Shown here piece after piece: positions 23,098 to 37,129 of a DNA stretch of 64,000 nucleotides (position 1 is the first letter of the stretch; the number at the start of each line of letters is the position of its first letter). Under the pieces are notes generated by a model. The model did not search any database. It was not told where the DNA came from and was given only the letters and a program-made list of their open reading frames with translations. Source of the stretch: Brasenia schreberi (Eukaryota; Streptophyta; Magnoliopsida; Nymphaeales; Cabombaceae). The DNA is taken from NCBI GenBank assembly GCA_036023115.1, contig JAYKKT010000074.1, forward strand, positions 10,166,501 through 10,230,500, given 5' to 3'. A program made the translations under genes and the position numbers.

Positions 23098-26000
23098 ATT
23101 CTAGGCTAAGTCACACAGACACCTCTATGAGGTGGGGTGTTGGTGTCGACACTGGTGCGACACCGACACAGACACCGTGTCGGTGCGGCACCGACACGGT
23201 GTCGTTATTTATCGACACGATCAACGTGTCTGAATGATTTTCTGGTGCGATCAACGTCCTCAAGCACCGACACGGTGTCGTTATTTATCGACACGATCAA
23301 CGTGTCTGAATGATTTTCTGGTGCGGTCAACGTCCTCAAGGCCATATCCGTCCACGATTTAGGGCAGACTCGTGATGAGGTTTGCATCTCGCCGCTCGCA
23401 TTCAAGCACCTTCAGCCGTTGCTCATCCTCTTCAACAGAGCTCCCTCGCGTTCTCCTCGTGACACAACTCTTCCAAGCACCTTCTTCAGCCACTGCAATA
23501 GGAAGAAAGTGAAAGTCAAAGTCATGCTAGAGCGATATTTCGATTGGTGAGCATGAAGCGTCCGCTGTCTGAGTTGGTGATGGTGTAAACTCCTCCATTT
23601 TCTCCGTAGACCATTCAAATCTCCTCGTGCAAAGGTAAGAAACAAAACCCACAAAACATATCCTTCCTTCCACTCCTTTAACAAAAAAATTATACACTGA
23701 ATCAAAAAGCAAAGGTAGAGGCTTAACTCAGTGAGTTGCAGGAGAGCCCCACGAAGAAGACTTGGAGACCATAGCGTAGCGGTGCAGAAGCAGAGAGCAT
23801 TCTCTCTCTCTCTCTGTTTTGGTTGCAGCGACGCGCAATTTCTACCTGGAAAACCGTTTCGGCGAGGGTGGGTTCGACCCTGTGTACAAGGTGGGGAATT
23901 AGCAATTTAGCACTGCTTTTGGTTTTTCATCTTTTATTCTTCATTCTTTTTTGTTGTTTTTCTTGATCGGGATGATTATGAATTATGATGAGTATTGGAA
24001 ATCAAAGCAGGGGAAGTTGAGTGATGGGAGAGAGATCTCTTGGCTAAGATCTCTTGGCAATTCAGCAACATAATGTCCTCAATCTGTTGGGATACTGCGC
24101 CAAGGGCGACGAGCATATACTCGTCTGTTTAAGATTTCTTGGTCAAGTGTTTGTGTTTGGAAGTGTTGTTCACTTGTTTGGTTTTTGAGTCCATACTCGA
24201 TCAACTAAACCGAGCACCTGCACCAATGTCCATCTTGATTGGGTTGTAATTTATCCTTGACAGGGCCTCTTGCTCCTTTTGACGAATCAAAAGTAGTGGA
24301 TCAGAGTGCAGCTTCCTGCAGGTGTCATTTGCTGCAGAAATAATTGAAAAATACAGTAGTAACTTAACTGTTTAAGTAAGCCTTTTGGTTATTGATTGGT
24401 ATGTCAATTGCCATTTGTCAAATGTAAATGTTATGAGTTATGACTATGACTGACTCCATCTCCTATTTCTTTGTTTTTGATATTTTGTTTTTCAATCAGA
24501 TTGTGAAACTGTGAATTGAGTTGATCCTAAAATTGGCCGACAATAGAAAAGGAAAATGAGTATCAATTGGTACTGGGCCTACTGACCCTACTGGGAGTTC
24601 TGGTGGAAGTGTTCCTTCAAGTTCAGGATCAAAACCTTCAATACCTCGTGATGATGCACCATTATGGATGCACGTACAAAAGGGAGAATTATACGAAGGT
24701 GGTGGAGGCAATACACATTTTATGTGTAAATTTTGCAACATGAAATTTACAGGATCATATACCATAGTAAAGGCACATCTTTTAAAATTATCAAAACATG
24801 GTATAAGAGCATGTCCGAATGTGGATGAAGATTTACGAAGACAATTAATGAAAAAGCAAGATGAGTATGAAAAGAAGAACGAAATGAGTGAAAAAGAAAC
24901 AAATATTCCATTATTTGGTGGATACAAAGAAGATGCAGAAAAGAAAAGAAAGTTCATCCAAAGTGAATTTAAAGGTTTTAGAGGAGGAGCAATTGAAAAA
25001 TCGTTTAAAGTAGTTGGAAGAGAGGAGATGGATAGAAAGGTTGTAAGATTTTTCTTTTCAAGTTCACTTCCTTTTAATGTAGCAATAAATCTATATTGGA
25101 AAAATCTTGTCACTTCATTGGCTAATTGTAATTTACATGGTTATGTTCCTCCAAGTTCTGAGAGATTGCGAACCATTATTCTTAAAGAAGAAAAAGCCAA
25201 TATTGAAAGACTTTTAGAACACAAGAAGTTTTCATGGGAAACTAATGGTGTTTCTATTGTTTCTCATGGATGGAGTGATATTCAAAGGCGTCCACTCATT
25301 AATTTCATTGCTTATTCAATTAGTGGGCCAATATTTTTGAAGTCGATTGATGCATCTGGAGAAATTAAAACTGCAGGATACTTGAAGATTTATTTGTAGA
25401 AGTTATTAAAAGTGTTGGACTAGATAATGTTGTACAAATAATCACTGATAATGCAGCTAATTGCAAAAGTGCAGGGTTAAGTTTGGAAGGTGAGTATCCA
25501 TACATATTTTGGACACCTTGAGTAGCTCACAGTTTAAATTTGGCTCTTTCTCGTATATGTAAGCCATCAGAAGATAAAGATAATCTTCGTGCATATGAAT
25601 TGTGTTCATGGATTGAAGATATGGCAACAGATTGTATGAAGATAAGGAATTTTGTAAATGAATCACCATTTAATTTCAGCGATATTCAATAGACATTCTC
25701 ATTTAAAGTTGTTGAAGGTTGCAGAAACACGTTTTGCTTCTTTGATTGTGATGGTAAAAAGATTCAACACAATAAAGACATCATTGATTCAGATGGTTAC
25801 TGATCCAAGCTGGGATGCATGAAGATCAAACAAGGGCCCGAGCAGTGAAGACTGTTATTCTTAATGATTTATGGTGGGACAAGGTATCATATTTTCTTGA
25901 ATTCACAGAGCCTATGTGGGAGATGTTGAGAGAAGTTGATAAAGATAACCAATGCTTCATAAAGTTTATGAAATGTGGGATACCATGATTGAAAAAGTTG

Positions 26001-27164
26001 AGTCAATAATTTTAAAGCACGAGGGAAAAGAACTTCATGAGACATAAGCATTATATGATCATATCCATTCTATATTAGTATCAAGATGGGATAAAAGTAA
26101 CACTCCCTTGCATTGTTTAGCACATTCTTTAAATCCAAGATATTATGGGAAGAAATGGTTGCATGAGAGCATTGGGCGTTGTCCTCCTAATCAAGATCCT
26201 GAAATAGCAAAGAATAGACAAATGTGTTTGGGAAGGATTTATCGTGACTCATACTTACTTAGGCAAGTAAATTCTGAATATGGAAAGTTTTCTTGTGCCA
26301 GACTTATTCATTAGAAGCACTAGAAGCAAGGGATTATCAAGATCCACTAGATTGGTGGGTATGTTATGGATTTGAGATGTCTCTTCTTCAAAAGCTTGCA
26401 TCAAAATTATTATCTCAACCTGCTACTTCTTGTTGTGAAAGAAATTGGAGTACATATTCTCAAATTCACAATATCAAAAGGAACAATCTATCAAGTAGTC
26501 GTGCTGAAGACTTGGTTTATGTCCATTCAAATATGAGATTGGTTTCACGATCTAATGCTGAGTACAGGTAAAAATTACTAATCTTTTAAAATTGTTTTTT
26601 TTGCTTGCATCATGATGATTATTGTTGATCTTTTTTTGTTATTTATTTGCATATATTGCAGTGAAGGAGCATCAAAATATTGGGATGCAAACCCAGAGGA
26701 ATATCACTTAGATGACAGCCAAGATTTGCATACTCTTAATATGGAACTCACTGATCCAATAGTCCCTTCAGTTGATGATATTGTTGATAGTGAAGATCTA
26801 TAATTTATCAGGTACATGTTCATTACTTCATTTCATTTATCAAACATTAATATTGTTCATAGTTGATAAATGATATTATGATAATATTGTTGATATAACA
26901 TAGGTAGTTCTTTACTTGTTTTGCTTTAATATAAAGTTGTGTACTTATTGTTGTCATCATATTCTTAATTCTTATGTTAATTGATGTCTCACTTGTTCTA
27001 GGCTTTTAACTTGAATTAGTTGAATATATAATATATATAATATTATATACCCTAGTCGTATCGCCGCACCTAATATTTTTGAAATTTGCCGTATCCCGCA
27101 CCCGCATCCGCACCCGCACCCGCACCCGCACCCTCACCCACACTCGTGTGACATAGATTCCAGG
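23098..27164 (+). mobile_element. hAT element, family B, 4.05 kb, nested in family A
   Basis: The element 23106-27156 starts CTAAGTCACAC and ends, reversed, CTATGTCACAC (10 of 11 matching). Its flanks ATTCTAGG (23098-23105) and ATTCCAGG (27157-27164) form an 8-bp duplication with one mismatch. The left subterminal region is packed with ACACCG/CGGTGTCG palindromic repeats, including a 76-bp unit present twice in tandem (23189-23264 and 23265-23340). The right end has a CCGCAC hexamer run (about 27093-27135). The transposase remnant is on the plus strand, opposite to family A. Confidence 0.9.
24544..26803 (+). pseudogene. Family B hAT transposase, decayed
   Basis: An N-terminal Gly/Ser/Pro-rich leader is followed by a BED zinc finger (FMCKFCNMKFTGSYTIVKAH, then KHGIRAC), within an open frame of 243 codons at 24668-25399. 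The start of the DUF659-like core follows (VSIVSHGWSDIQRRPLINFI). After a frame break the sequence continues with ITDNAANCKSA, and later with the hAT C-terminal dimerisation motif (LDWWVCYGFE, then CCERNWSTYSQIHNIKRN) at 26329-26567. A last small exon at 26662-26803, joined through a GT-AG intron, is acidic and ends DDIVDSEDL. Frameshifts and stops at 25400-26100 make it non-functional. BED, DUF659-like core and dimerisation domain are in the standard hAT order. Confidence 0.85.
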
Positions 27165-28310
27165 TTGAGCACTAGGTGTAGTAGGAGGAGGAAAAAATGA
27201 ATGTATACTAGAAGAAGATCTTCCTCTACTCCTTCTTGAACTTCCTCTTCTACCACCGCCAAAGTCTTCAGCAACCCTCTTTCTCCTGTTAGGTGCTCGT
27301 GAACTGCTACTACCAATCTCTGTTCTACCATCTAAAGGCAAACTATCAGTGAATCCAAATCCAATAGCATCATAATCTTCTTCAAACATTTCCAAATCAT
27401 CCTTTTGTTGTCTCCTTTCCTATATACTCTCAATCATCTGCAGGTATTGCCATTTAATACCTTATGGCAAACTTTTAACTCTGCCTATGCATGGAGCAAC
27501 TTCTTTTCTAGTCTCAGCTAGGTGGTGTTTCAACCTTAAAATTCCACCACTAACCACTCTATCACAAAATAAGTATATGATCTTTAACCTAGAACCCTCA
27601 ATTGGTGTACCCCACTGCCATGTCGGATCATCATACTTTGAATGGGAGTCTCTACCGCCCCTTCCTGCCATCTCAATTGAGTACTTTAATTCAAACAAAA
27701 ACCTTAAAATAAAAGCACTTCGTAAATCCCCAATCATCAAATGACACTCAAATATAGTGTCTCCCAAATCATGAATGCAATAAAAAACATATCCACACAC
27801 TTAATAACTTCATATTTTGTCATTCAAAAAAAGAAATATACAAATATACAAAAAAAAACAAATAAAAAGAAAAAAAATAAAAAAAACACTAAAAATATAC
27901 CTAAATCCGAAATAGGAGGCTTGCATGGATACCGTAGAGCACAATTTTGGAGCTTTGAACACCAAGGAGGCGAAAAACGGCTCTTAGGGAGCTTGGAGAA
28001 CTCGAAGAGAGAGAGGAAACCAGCGAAAAATGAGGGTTTCCGTTCGGCCGAGCACCTTTTATAAGGGTCCCTAGCCGTATCGCACGATACGGTACGATAT
28101 TTCCTTAAAAACGATACACCATAGAGTATCGTATCGTGGTGGCCACCATGATACGTATCGCACCGTATCATATGATACGATGCGATACGGATAACATTAT
28201 TTGAAACCTCTATGGAGTATGAGGGCATATATGTTACGTCGTGGCAAAAGTTCATTTCATTCCCATATATGGGAGGCTACTATGTTTTCTTCAGCGTTTT
28301 ATGTGGGGCT

Positions 28311-28668
28311 ATTATTGTTGGAAATCAAGTTGAATCTTGATTAATTGGTGTTTCTATTCAATCGTATGTACATTCATAGGGTAGTATGTAAGTCTAATTA
28401 ATGTATCTTGGGTTATATGTAATACGGATCCTAACCATGATTTATCAGTAACTTATCAAGGGTGTTTAAGTCTTTTAAGTTAGGTTAGTAATATAAATAG
28501 GGTCATTAGGGTTAGTAGGTGAGTTAACCCAAATTGAAGAGGAATTTCTTATCGTGAAAGAGGGCTGGCGGCTAGGGTGTGCCGAACAGCCCCTTGTGCT
28601 GTGTCTTCTGTATTTTGTCTTTCTGTGATTAATAAAAGTGTTGATTGAAGCACAAAACCAACAATTAT
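28311..28668 (+). mobile_element. Solo LTR of a Copia-type element, TSD ATTAT
   Basis: The LTR 28316-28663 (348 bp) begins TGTTGGAAATC and ends AAAACCAACA, giving TGTTGG/CCAACA inverted ends. Perfect 5-bp duplications ATTAT flank it (28311-28315 and 28664-28668). Inside are a TATA-like ATATAAATAGG at about 28492 and AATAAAAG near 28631, in the order promoter then polyadenylation signal. No internal region or second LTR is present, as expected after LTR-LTR recombination. Orientation is set by the promoter order. Confidence 0.92.
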
Positions 28669-28860
28669 GTTTTCTTAAACCCGGATATACACTGGAGCGT
28701 TAAGAAATGAATGACTATGACCCGTCGACCCTATCTGATAAAGAGGTATCACCATAACTTCTATAATTCCTGACACTGTTTGGTATAAAACCTCTACGGA
28801 GTAGAAATTCATACGTTATATTTCGACAAAAGTTCATTTAATTTCCACAAATGTGGTGGA

Positions 28861-30351
28861 GCGCTAAAAAGCAAAAAATTGTGCTTGCCATACAGTTTTC
28901 ATATAAATACATTGATGATCATGGGCATGAACCAGTTCACAGGTATCTGTTTCTTATAATTGACGCATGACAACTCTTATTTTGCATGTCATTGCACAAA
29001 AGCACTCGATTGTCTTTGGAAAGTTTTGTTAGATGTGAACGGCATATTCAACATTCGGCAAACCAGGGCCTTTGGTGAACTTATAAGTTGTGCCTTTCAT
29101 GGTCATAGATTCATAATTGTAATATGAGTTTCATTAATCTCTTCATTGTTGTTTGTTATAACTTGTCACTCAAATTATATTATACTTGGTGGACCTTGGT
29201 TTTACAATGCATCGTAAAACGTGTGGATAAGTGCACGGACAACCCGCTCTCTAAGTAAATCTCTACTATAAAAATGTCCCAAGACATTCTATTGGATGCC
29301 CTTTTCGGTCCCCCTTCTTGCATCTCATGCTCACTGCTGTTATTTATTTCTCTCTTCTTCCCATTGGCAGTCAAACAACAACAACTAAGCCTCTTCTCAT
29401 TGACAGTCAAGATTTAAAAAACCTTTACTATGCAGCTGAGAATGACAATATTATACATATGGCCTTAGAGAAAAGTAAGATTTTTGTGCAGCCCGGAAGT
29501 TACCAAAAGGATCAAATTATAGAATGACGAATGCCCTTTTATCTTTTCCAAGTTGAGCACTTGGTCCTAGCTTACGTCCTCTCATGAATAGAATTTAATG
29601 AGCTGCAAAACTGAGTATAATGGTAGAAATGACATTAATAATGAATCAACTGATTCCTGATCATCTGAATGCTTGTATGTGTTGTGTGTGTGCGAGACAG
29701 TAATTTCATCTTTCTGTCATGTGATGATAGGGTTTACTTTTTTCAGGTCATCACACAATTTCTGTTTGTATAGCAAATTTGCTTTCTTGAAGTATTACAT
29801 GAAGGTGATATTTTTCAATGCTTAGGAAACACCGTATAACTTTGGCCCAAGGAGCCAAAAGGAAGGAACTCAAGCATGGGTAGAAACACAGGAGCAGGTG
29901 ACAGGCTCAAACTCCATCTTCAGCCCCATGACACACTTTGCTCCAAGCCTCGGTGAGAACACGCCGGGACTATGGTTTAATAGCCAAACATGAGGCCTAT
30001 GGTGCATGATCACACCGTGCCGTCTGGTGTGGGATGAGGCAATCAAATCCAGTGGCGCAGGGTGGTACCTCAACAATAGGCCTCACAGGTAAAGTTAAAC
30101 CACGTGTCATATTCAACTATGTATTAGTAAAGTTCTTACAACTTTGAGTCTTCTAAAATACCATATTGTTCTTATAAAGTCCTTTATCAATGATAGCCAT
30201 TTAACTTGTCTCTGGTATGTGCTTCATCATGAATTTAGTTCGTGCAATATGGATGAGTTCATATCGGTGCAGTCCTTTTCACTGTGGGACAAATATTTTC
30301 GTAGGATTTGTACGTAACATTCAAGATTGAGGAATCGTACTTACCTTCAAT
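28861..30351. other. Stretch with a tiny RTE insertion and otherwise unassigned
   Basis: Apart from the 23-bp RTE tail at 29375-29397 I recognise nothing. A short open frame near 29401-29527 (ending KDQIIE) could be an exon of an unknown gene, but I see no family match. Confidence 0.35.
29362..29410 (-). mobile_element. Minimal RTE tail, 23 bp, with 13-bp duplication
   Basis: The insert 29375-29397 begins ACAACAACAACTAAGCC, the antisense RTE 3' end. It is flanked by CATTGGCAGTCAA (29362-29374) and CATTGACAGTCAA (29398-29410), a 13-bp duplication with one mismatch. It appears to be an extremely 5'-truncated insertion. Confidence 0.7.
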
Positions 30352-31575
30352 GTAGTAACCAATGCTATAAAAATCTAAGTCATACCGACACCTCTAGGAG
30401 GTGGAGTGTCAACCTCGACACGGGTGCGACACCGACATTGACACTGTGTCAGTGTGACATGGGTACGCAATTTTTTTTAAGGTAACTCATGGTTCTGTCG
30501 TGTATGGTGTATTCATCCTGGAGAATCCGATCGATGGGAGAGTGATTCGCGAAGATGACGAAATTGATGCCTCTTAGTCAACTCGTGACCTTATCTCCCA
30601 TGATGACGACCTGAGTTACCTTACCATAGTTTCCAAAATGCTCTTTCAACTTGTCTTCCATCATTTCTCATGAAACTCTGCCGATGAACGGAGGAAAATA
30701 TCTCAACGCGGACCTTCTTCACTTCCTTTTGTGTGGATATTCTACGCTTTCAAATTTGACACGGACTTTGAAGTTTGAATAATTTTGGATAAATGAGTCA
30801 GGATCTGTGAAAATTGATTTGTATATTATGATGAAATTAGTAATTGTTTACCGTTTATGTGTTTTTCTTTAATATAAAGTTTTGTACTTGCTATTGTCAT
30901 ATACTTATGATGTCTCACTTGTTCTAGCTTGAATATTATATATAATATATAATATTATATACCCTAGCCGTGTCGCCGCATCAAAATTTTTGAAATTTGT
31001 CGTATCCCGCACTCGCACCCATGTGACATAGATAAAAATCATATCTTATCGTATGATACACGATATAGGTGTATCGGTATTTGAACCGATATGATTAAAG
31101 TACATGTATCACAACGTATCGAAGCATATCATGCGATACATGTACCTTACCATATGATAAGGTGTAAATTTCAAAATTCATATTTTAAAAGAAAAACATA
31201 GTTTAAATGTGTTTGGACCCACTCTAGGTATGCTTCTTTGGCTCCTCTTGCATGTCTATCCTTCTTCTCTTGAGGACCAACTCTTTTCTCTAAAATTCTT
31301 ATATATATTAAAAATTCATTAATAGTCATCAATCTTTAAGTTTGAAAATGAAGTCCAAAAGCGATGTATGATTTAGTTTGTTTTGATGTTGAATCTATTC
31401 TCTTGGTATGATGCATATTGCAAAAAATTTCATGTTTTTTTTTAATTAAAAAATAATGATTTTTAAAAATAATTTAAAAATCATATGTATCATACCGTAT
31501 TGTATGGTATAATACATAAAAATCAATGCCCATGTGATACGGGATCCGATAGCTATTTACAACATTGGTAGCAAC
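30352..31575. mobile_element. Short non-autonomous family A hAT element
   Basis: The element 30360-31567 starts CAATGCTATAAA and ends, reversed, CAATGTTGTAAA. These ends match those of the 7.25-kb family A element in pattern, and the subterminal regions are again rich in GATAC and GTATC motifs. Flanks GTAGTAAC (30352-30359) and GTAGCAAC (31568-31575) form an 8-bp duplication with one mismatch. It carries no transposase. A family B element is inserted 15 bp from its left end. Confidence 0.78.
30367..31039 (+). mobile_element. Short non-autonomous family B hAT element, nested
   Basis: The element 30375-31031 (657 bp) starts CTAAGTCATAC and ends, reversed, CTATGTCACAT. It is flanked by perfect copies of ATAAAAAT (30367-30374 and 31032-31039). 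The left subterminal ACACCG repeats and the right-hand 220 bp (with ATATTATATACCCTAG, then TTTTTGAAATTTG and CGTATCCCGCAC) are clearly the same as in the 4.05-kb family B element. The transposase is deleted, so it would have needed activity supplied in trans. Confidence 0.9.
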
Positions 31576-33261
<1,686 letters not shown>

Positions 33262-33368
33262 AGCAATAGCTCACCTCGCCAGGGTGTAAACTAACAAATC
33301 AATTGTCATGAGTTCAATACGTGGCACGTGAATCTGGCCTCGGCCACCTCATTGTACCAAAAGAAATA
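33262..33368 (+). mobile_element. SINE-like element, family 1
   Basis: It reads AATAGCTCACCTCGCCAGGG (A-box region), then ATGAGTTCAATACG (B-box-like), then GAATCTGGCCTCGGCC and CATTGTAC. The same order of blocks is seen at 41230-41335 and, reversed, at 7078-7215 and 63906-64000. Confidence 0.5.
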
Positions 33369-33459
33369 AAAAGCTACCTCATGCCAACATTCTTCAAGAT
33401 GGGTTTGTCATACATCTCTAAAATCATTGATATGGATGCCCGCAACCATAATGCTGAGC

Positions 33460-34573
<1,114 letters not shown>

Positions 34574-34705
34574 AGAGACTTTTTCTTTTATTTTTTTGGG
34601 TTACAAGAGGAGGCCGAAGCCGAACACACCCACCCACGCATGTACCCCCTGGGAGTCGAACTCCTCACCAGCAGCTTCAGTGCCAAGGAGAACAAGGAGA
34701 GACTT
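34574..34705 (-). mobile_element. SINE-like element, family 2
   Basis: On the minus strand it reads GGAGTTCGACTCCC (B-box-like), then GTACATGCGTGGGTGGGTGT, then TTCGGCCTCCTCTTGTAACC and an A-rich tail, the same order as at 4911 and 8660. Confidence 0.5.
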
Positions 34706-35016
34706 AATCACCTGAAGGAAGAAGCTATGTAATAACTGATGTGGTGTTACGCACTGGTGTGAGGTTTTGAGTAAGACCGACTCCATTTGGTTTTAGGAAG
34801 CATGCTTGTGGTTCACTCCTCCGTATGAGTAGGAGTTCCCAACGTAGGAATCCGCCAACGGAGCCCCCGAGCCCAGTAATCACTCACCCAAAGACGCTTA
34901 ACGACGGTGTCCCGTTAAGAAGTGCATCAAAGATTGTAGCTCTTTGTAAAAGATTCGTCTAGGTATATGATGTACTTATCAATGTTAAAATAACACAAAA
35001 CTTGCACAGTACACAC

Positions 35017-35075
<59 letters not shown>
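35017..35075. repeat. Compound (AT)n-(GA)n microsatellite
   Basis: An AT run of about 36 bp is followed by about 24 bp of GA. Confidence 0.9.
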
Positions 35076-35076
<1 letters not shown>

Positions 35077-35319
35077 TAGTTCATACACACATCATTCATA
35101 CTTAAACATGCTTTTAAAGCTCAGCCATGATGGTTGAAATTCAAATCTCTAAAGCAAAAGAGTATGTTGGTGCTTTTTATAACCATAATAAATACACCCT
35201 ATAAAGTTGTTTTTTTGAACGTGTTTAAAAGGTACAAATTTCTTCGTATACATTTAAATATGGGACAATTGAGATCTCTCAGAATGTTTAAGCATGTACT
35301 AGGTCTCCATTGTCTTGTG

Positions 35320-35320
<1 letters not shown>

Positions 35321-35391
<71 letters not shown>
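35321..35391. repeat. (AT)n microsatellite
   Basis: About 70 bp of uninterrupted AT. Confidence 0.95.
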
Positions 35392-35394
<3 letters not shown>

Positions 35395-36615
35395 GAAATT
35401 AATACATGCGCTTAACCATGCTCAAAGGTCTTAACCGTTTGATGTGAAGATCAACGATTAAGATCTTTGAGTCAAAAACAACTTATATGGGTACATTTAT
35501 TGTTGATGTAAAAAGTACCAACATATTTTTGCTTCTGAGATTTGAATTTCAACTGTCGATCTTGTTGATCTCATGGTTGAGATTTAAATTATATTTAAGC
35601 ACGGATTTACGTGTGCATAGACTACACTCTTGATGTATATGTGTATATGCATAGAAAATTAGATCATGCCTAAAATGAAATATACTCACTCATTGCTTTT
35701 CGGTGGTATGTGTTTAATTCTAAAACATTTAAAATGCTTTGTAAAAGTACGAAACATATTTTTATTATATTCATGCCACCCAAAACAAATGGATAGACCC
35801 ATGCCATAGTGGTCCGTGTTCAATTTCATTTATGCTTAAATTTTCTCAAACACCTTTAGTGTCCGATCAATAAGATTAACAATAGAGATTTGCTTCATCA
35901 TGTACAGTCCCACTTGCGAGAGAAAACATTAGATAACGAACTTCTTGTGGCGGTATATTTGTGGGTGGGAGATATGTGACCGTGAATGTCAACTTATATA
36001 ATGAGTCAACACCTGACTTTATTGGCCTACTAAGGGAGAATCTAAGAGGGAGGAAGAGAATGCCACTACTGTTCTTCCTGTTGCTCCGGTTCATAGTTGT
36101 ATGAAAGAGAGATCCTTATATTTATTATCAGGACACTTCAGTGTTAACACATCAAAACAAATCTTAATCATTCAATCTTCAATGAAAGATTAATATTTGA
36201 ATTTAAAAAAGAAAAAAACATAAAAACACTTTTTGTTTGTACTTATTCATATATATAATTTTTAATTTTTAAAATTCAAATCTAAACCATCCATCTTTAA
36301 GATTGGATTTGAAGATTTATTTAAATATAACAACACCTAAAGGTACTAGCATTTACCGGCCTTCCTCTCTTTATATATATATATATATACATATATAATG
36401 AAGACAACGGAATTGTTAGACTTTCATTCAGCCTATATCCTTTTTGATAATTTATTCAGACCATTCATCCTATACCTTTTCTGAAAATTAACTTCTTTTG
36501 TTTTTTTTGACTGTGTTGAAGAGATGAATGGTTTAGATGATCAAGAAGAGTATGGGAGTCTAACAACTCACACTATATATATGTGTACATATGTGCTAAT
36601 TTATGAGTATTCTTC

Positions 36616-36616
<1 letters not shown>
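35392..36616. other. AT-rich intergenic stretch
   Basis: It contains a short AT run at about 36374-36391. No supported gene was found. Confidence 0.35.
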
Positions 36617-36659
<43 letters not shown>

Positions 36660-36672
36660 ATATCTATATATC

Positions 36673-36732
<60 letters not shown>
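36617..36732. repeat. Compound (TATC)n-(AT)n-(GA)n microsatellite
   Basis: TATC units at 36617-36658 are followed by AT to about 36700 and GA to 36732. Confidence 0.9.
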
Positions 36733-36738
<6 letters not shown>

Positions 36739-37129
36739 GTGCATATGTGCCAATTTACGAGTATCCTTCTTATCTATATATATACACATAGAGAGAGAGA
36801 AAGAAGAAGTCTTAGATGCATAATCTTATATAATAATATTTAGTATATAATTTTATACAAATATCTCTATCATTTGATCTTTGAGATCGATAGTGAAAAT
36901 TTGAATCAAATATATCATTTTACATGCATACCTACAAAGTGTCTTTCTCTCCATATAGAGAGAGCATAATTCATACACAAAGATTAAATTTAGAAGTGTA
37001 TTAAATGTCAAATACAAAAATGTAATGATATTTTTACTTTTAAATTCAATTCTTCACCATTGATTACACCGATCAAACAGTGAAATTTTTTAAAGGATGT
37101 GCTTATATCAAAATCTCTCTCTATATATT

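Larger units (their letters stand above)
21590..27710 (-). pseudogene. Family A hAT transposase, split and decayed
   Basis: Reading right to left on the minus strand: a BED-finger-like region (27500-27700: MAGRGGRDSHSKYDDPTWQW, then an RLKHHLAET helix), a Ser/Arg-rich linker (27165-27395), the family B insertion, a linker containing DLAVGIWFYDACI (22900-23105), a DUF659-like core (22530-22841, with MADEWTDRRGRTLLNFLIYY and LITDNAANYKAVG), a middle region (22075-22510), and the C-terminal hAT dimerisation motif (about 21600-21780, with CERNWSVF, a stop, then IHTKKRNRL). It has several stops and is cut by the insertion, so it is not functional. The whole lies between the family A ends. Confidence 0.85.
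20938..28207 (-). mobile_element. hAT element, family A, 7.25 kb, with TSD TTTGAAAC
   Basis: The element 20946-28199 is flanked by perfect 8-bp duplications TTTGAAAC (20938-20945 and 28200-28207). Its ends are CAGTGTTGTC and, reversed, TAATGTTATC, agreeing at 7 of 10 positions. Both subterminal regions are rich in GTATCG/CGATAC repeats, which in hAT elements are usually transposase-binding arrays. The transposase remnant is on the minus strand and is interrupted by the family B element at 23106-27156. Without that insertion, family A would be about 3.2 kb. Confidence 0.9.
20826..28860. repeat. Diverged direct repeat of about 220 bp, one copy split by a hAT element
   Basis: Copy 1 is 20826-20945 plus 28208-28310. 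Copy 2 is 28664-28860. Shared landmarks in order are TTTCTTAA, TAAAGAGG, CCATAACTTCTATAA, AAACCTCTA, and AAAAGTTCATTT. Copy 1 is interrupted by the hAT element exactly where copy 2 reads GGTATAAAACCTCTACGG without a break, so copy 2 is a paralogous empty site. A solo LTR sits between the copies. Confidence 0.8.

Noticed and set aside
24496..25113. Minus-strand frame of 205 codons
   Set aside because: It is the antisense shadow of the family B BED-finger transposase on the plus strand.
27824..28255. Minus-strand frame of 143 codons ending in a Phe-rich run
   Set aside because: It lies in the terminal GATACG-rich repeat region of family A and has no domain.
29401..29527. Plus-strand stretch DLKNLYYAAENDN to KDQIIE as a last exon of the 17.9-kb gene
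   Set aside because: It would need an 11-kb intron across the whole transposon island and I know of no matching C-terminus.
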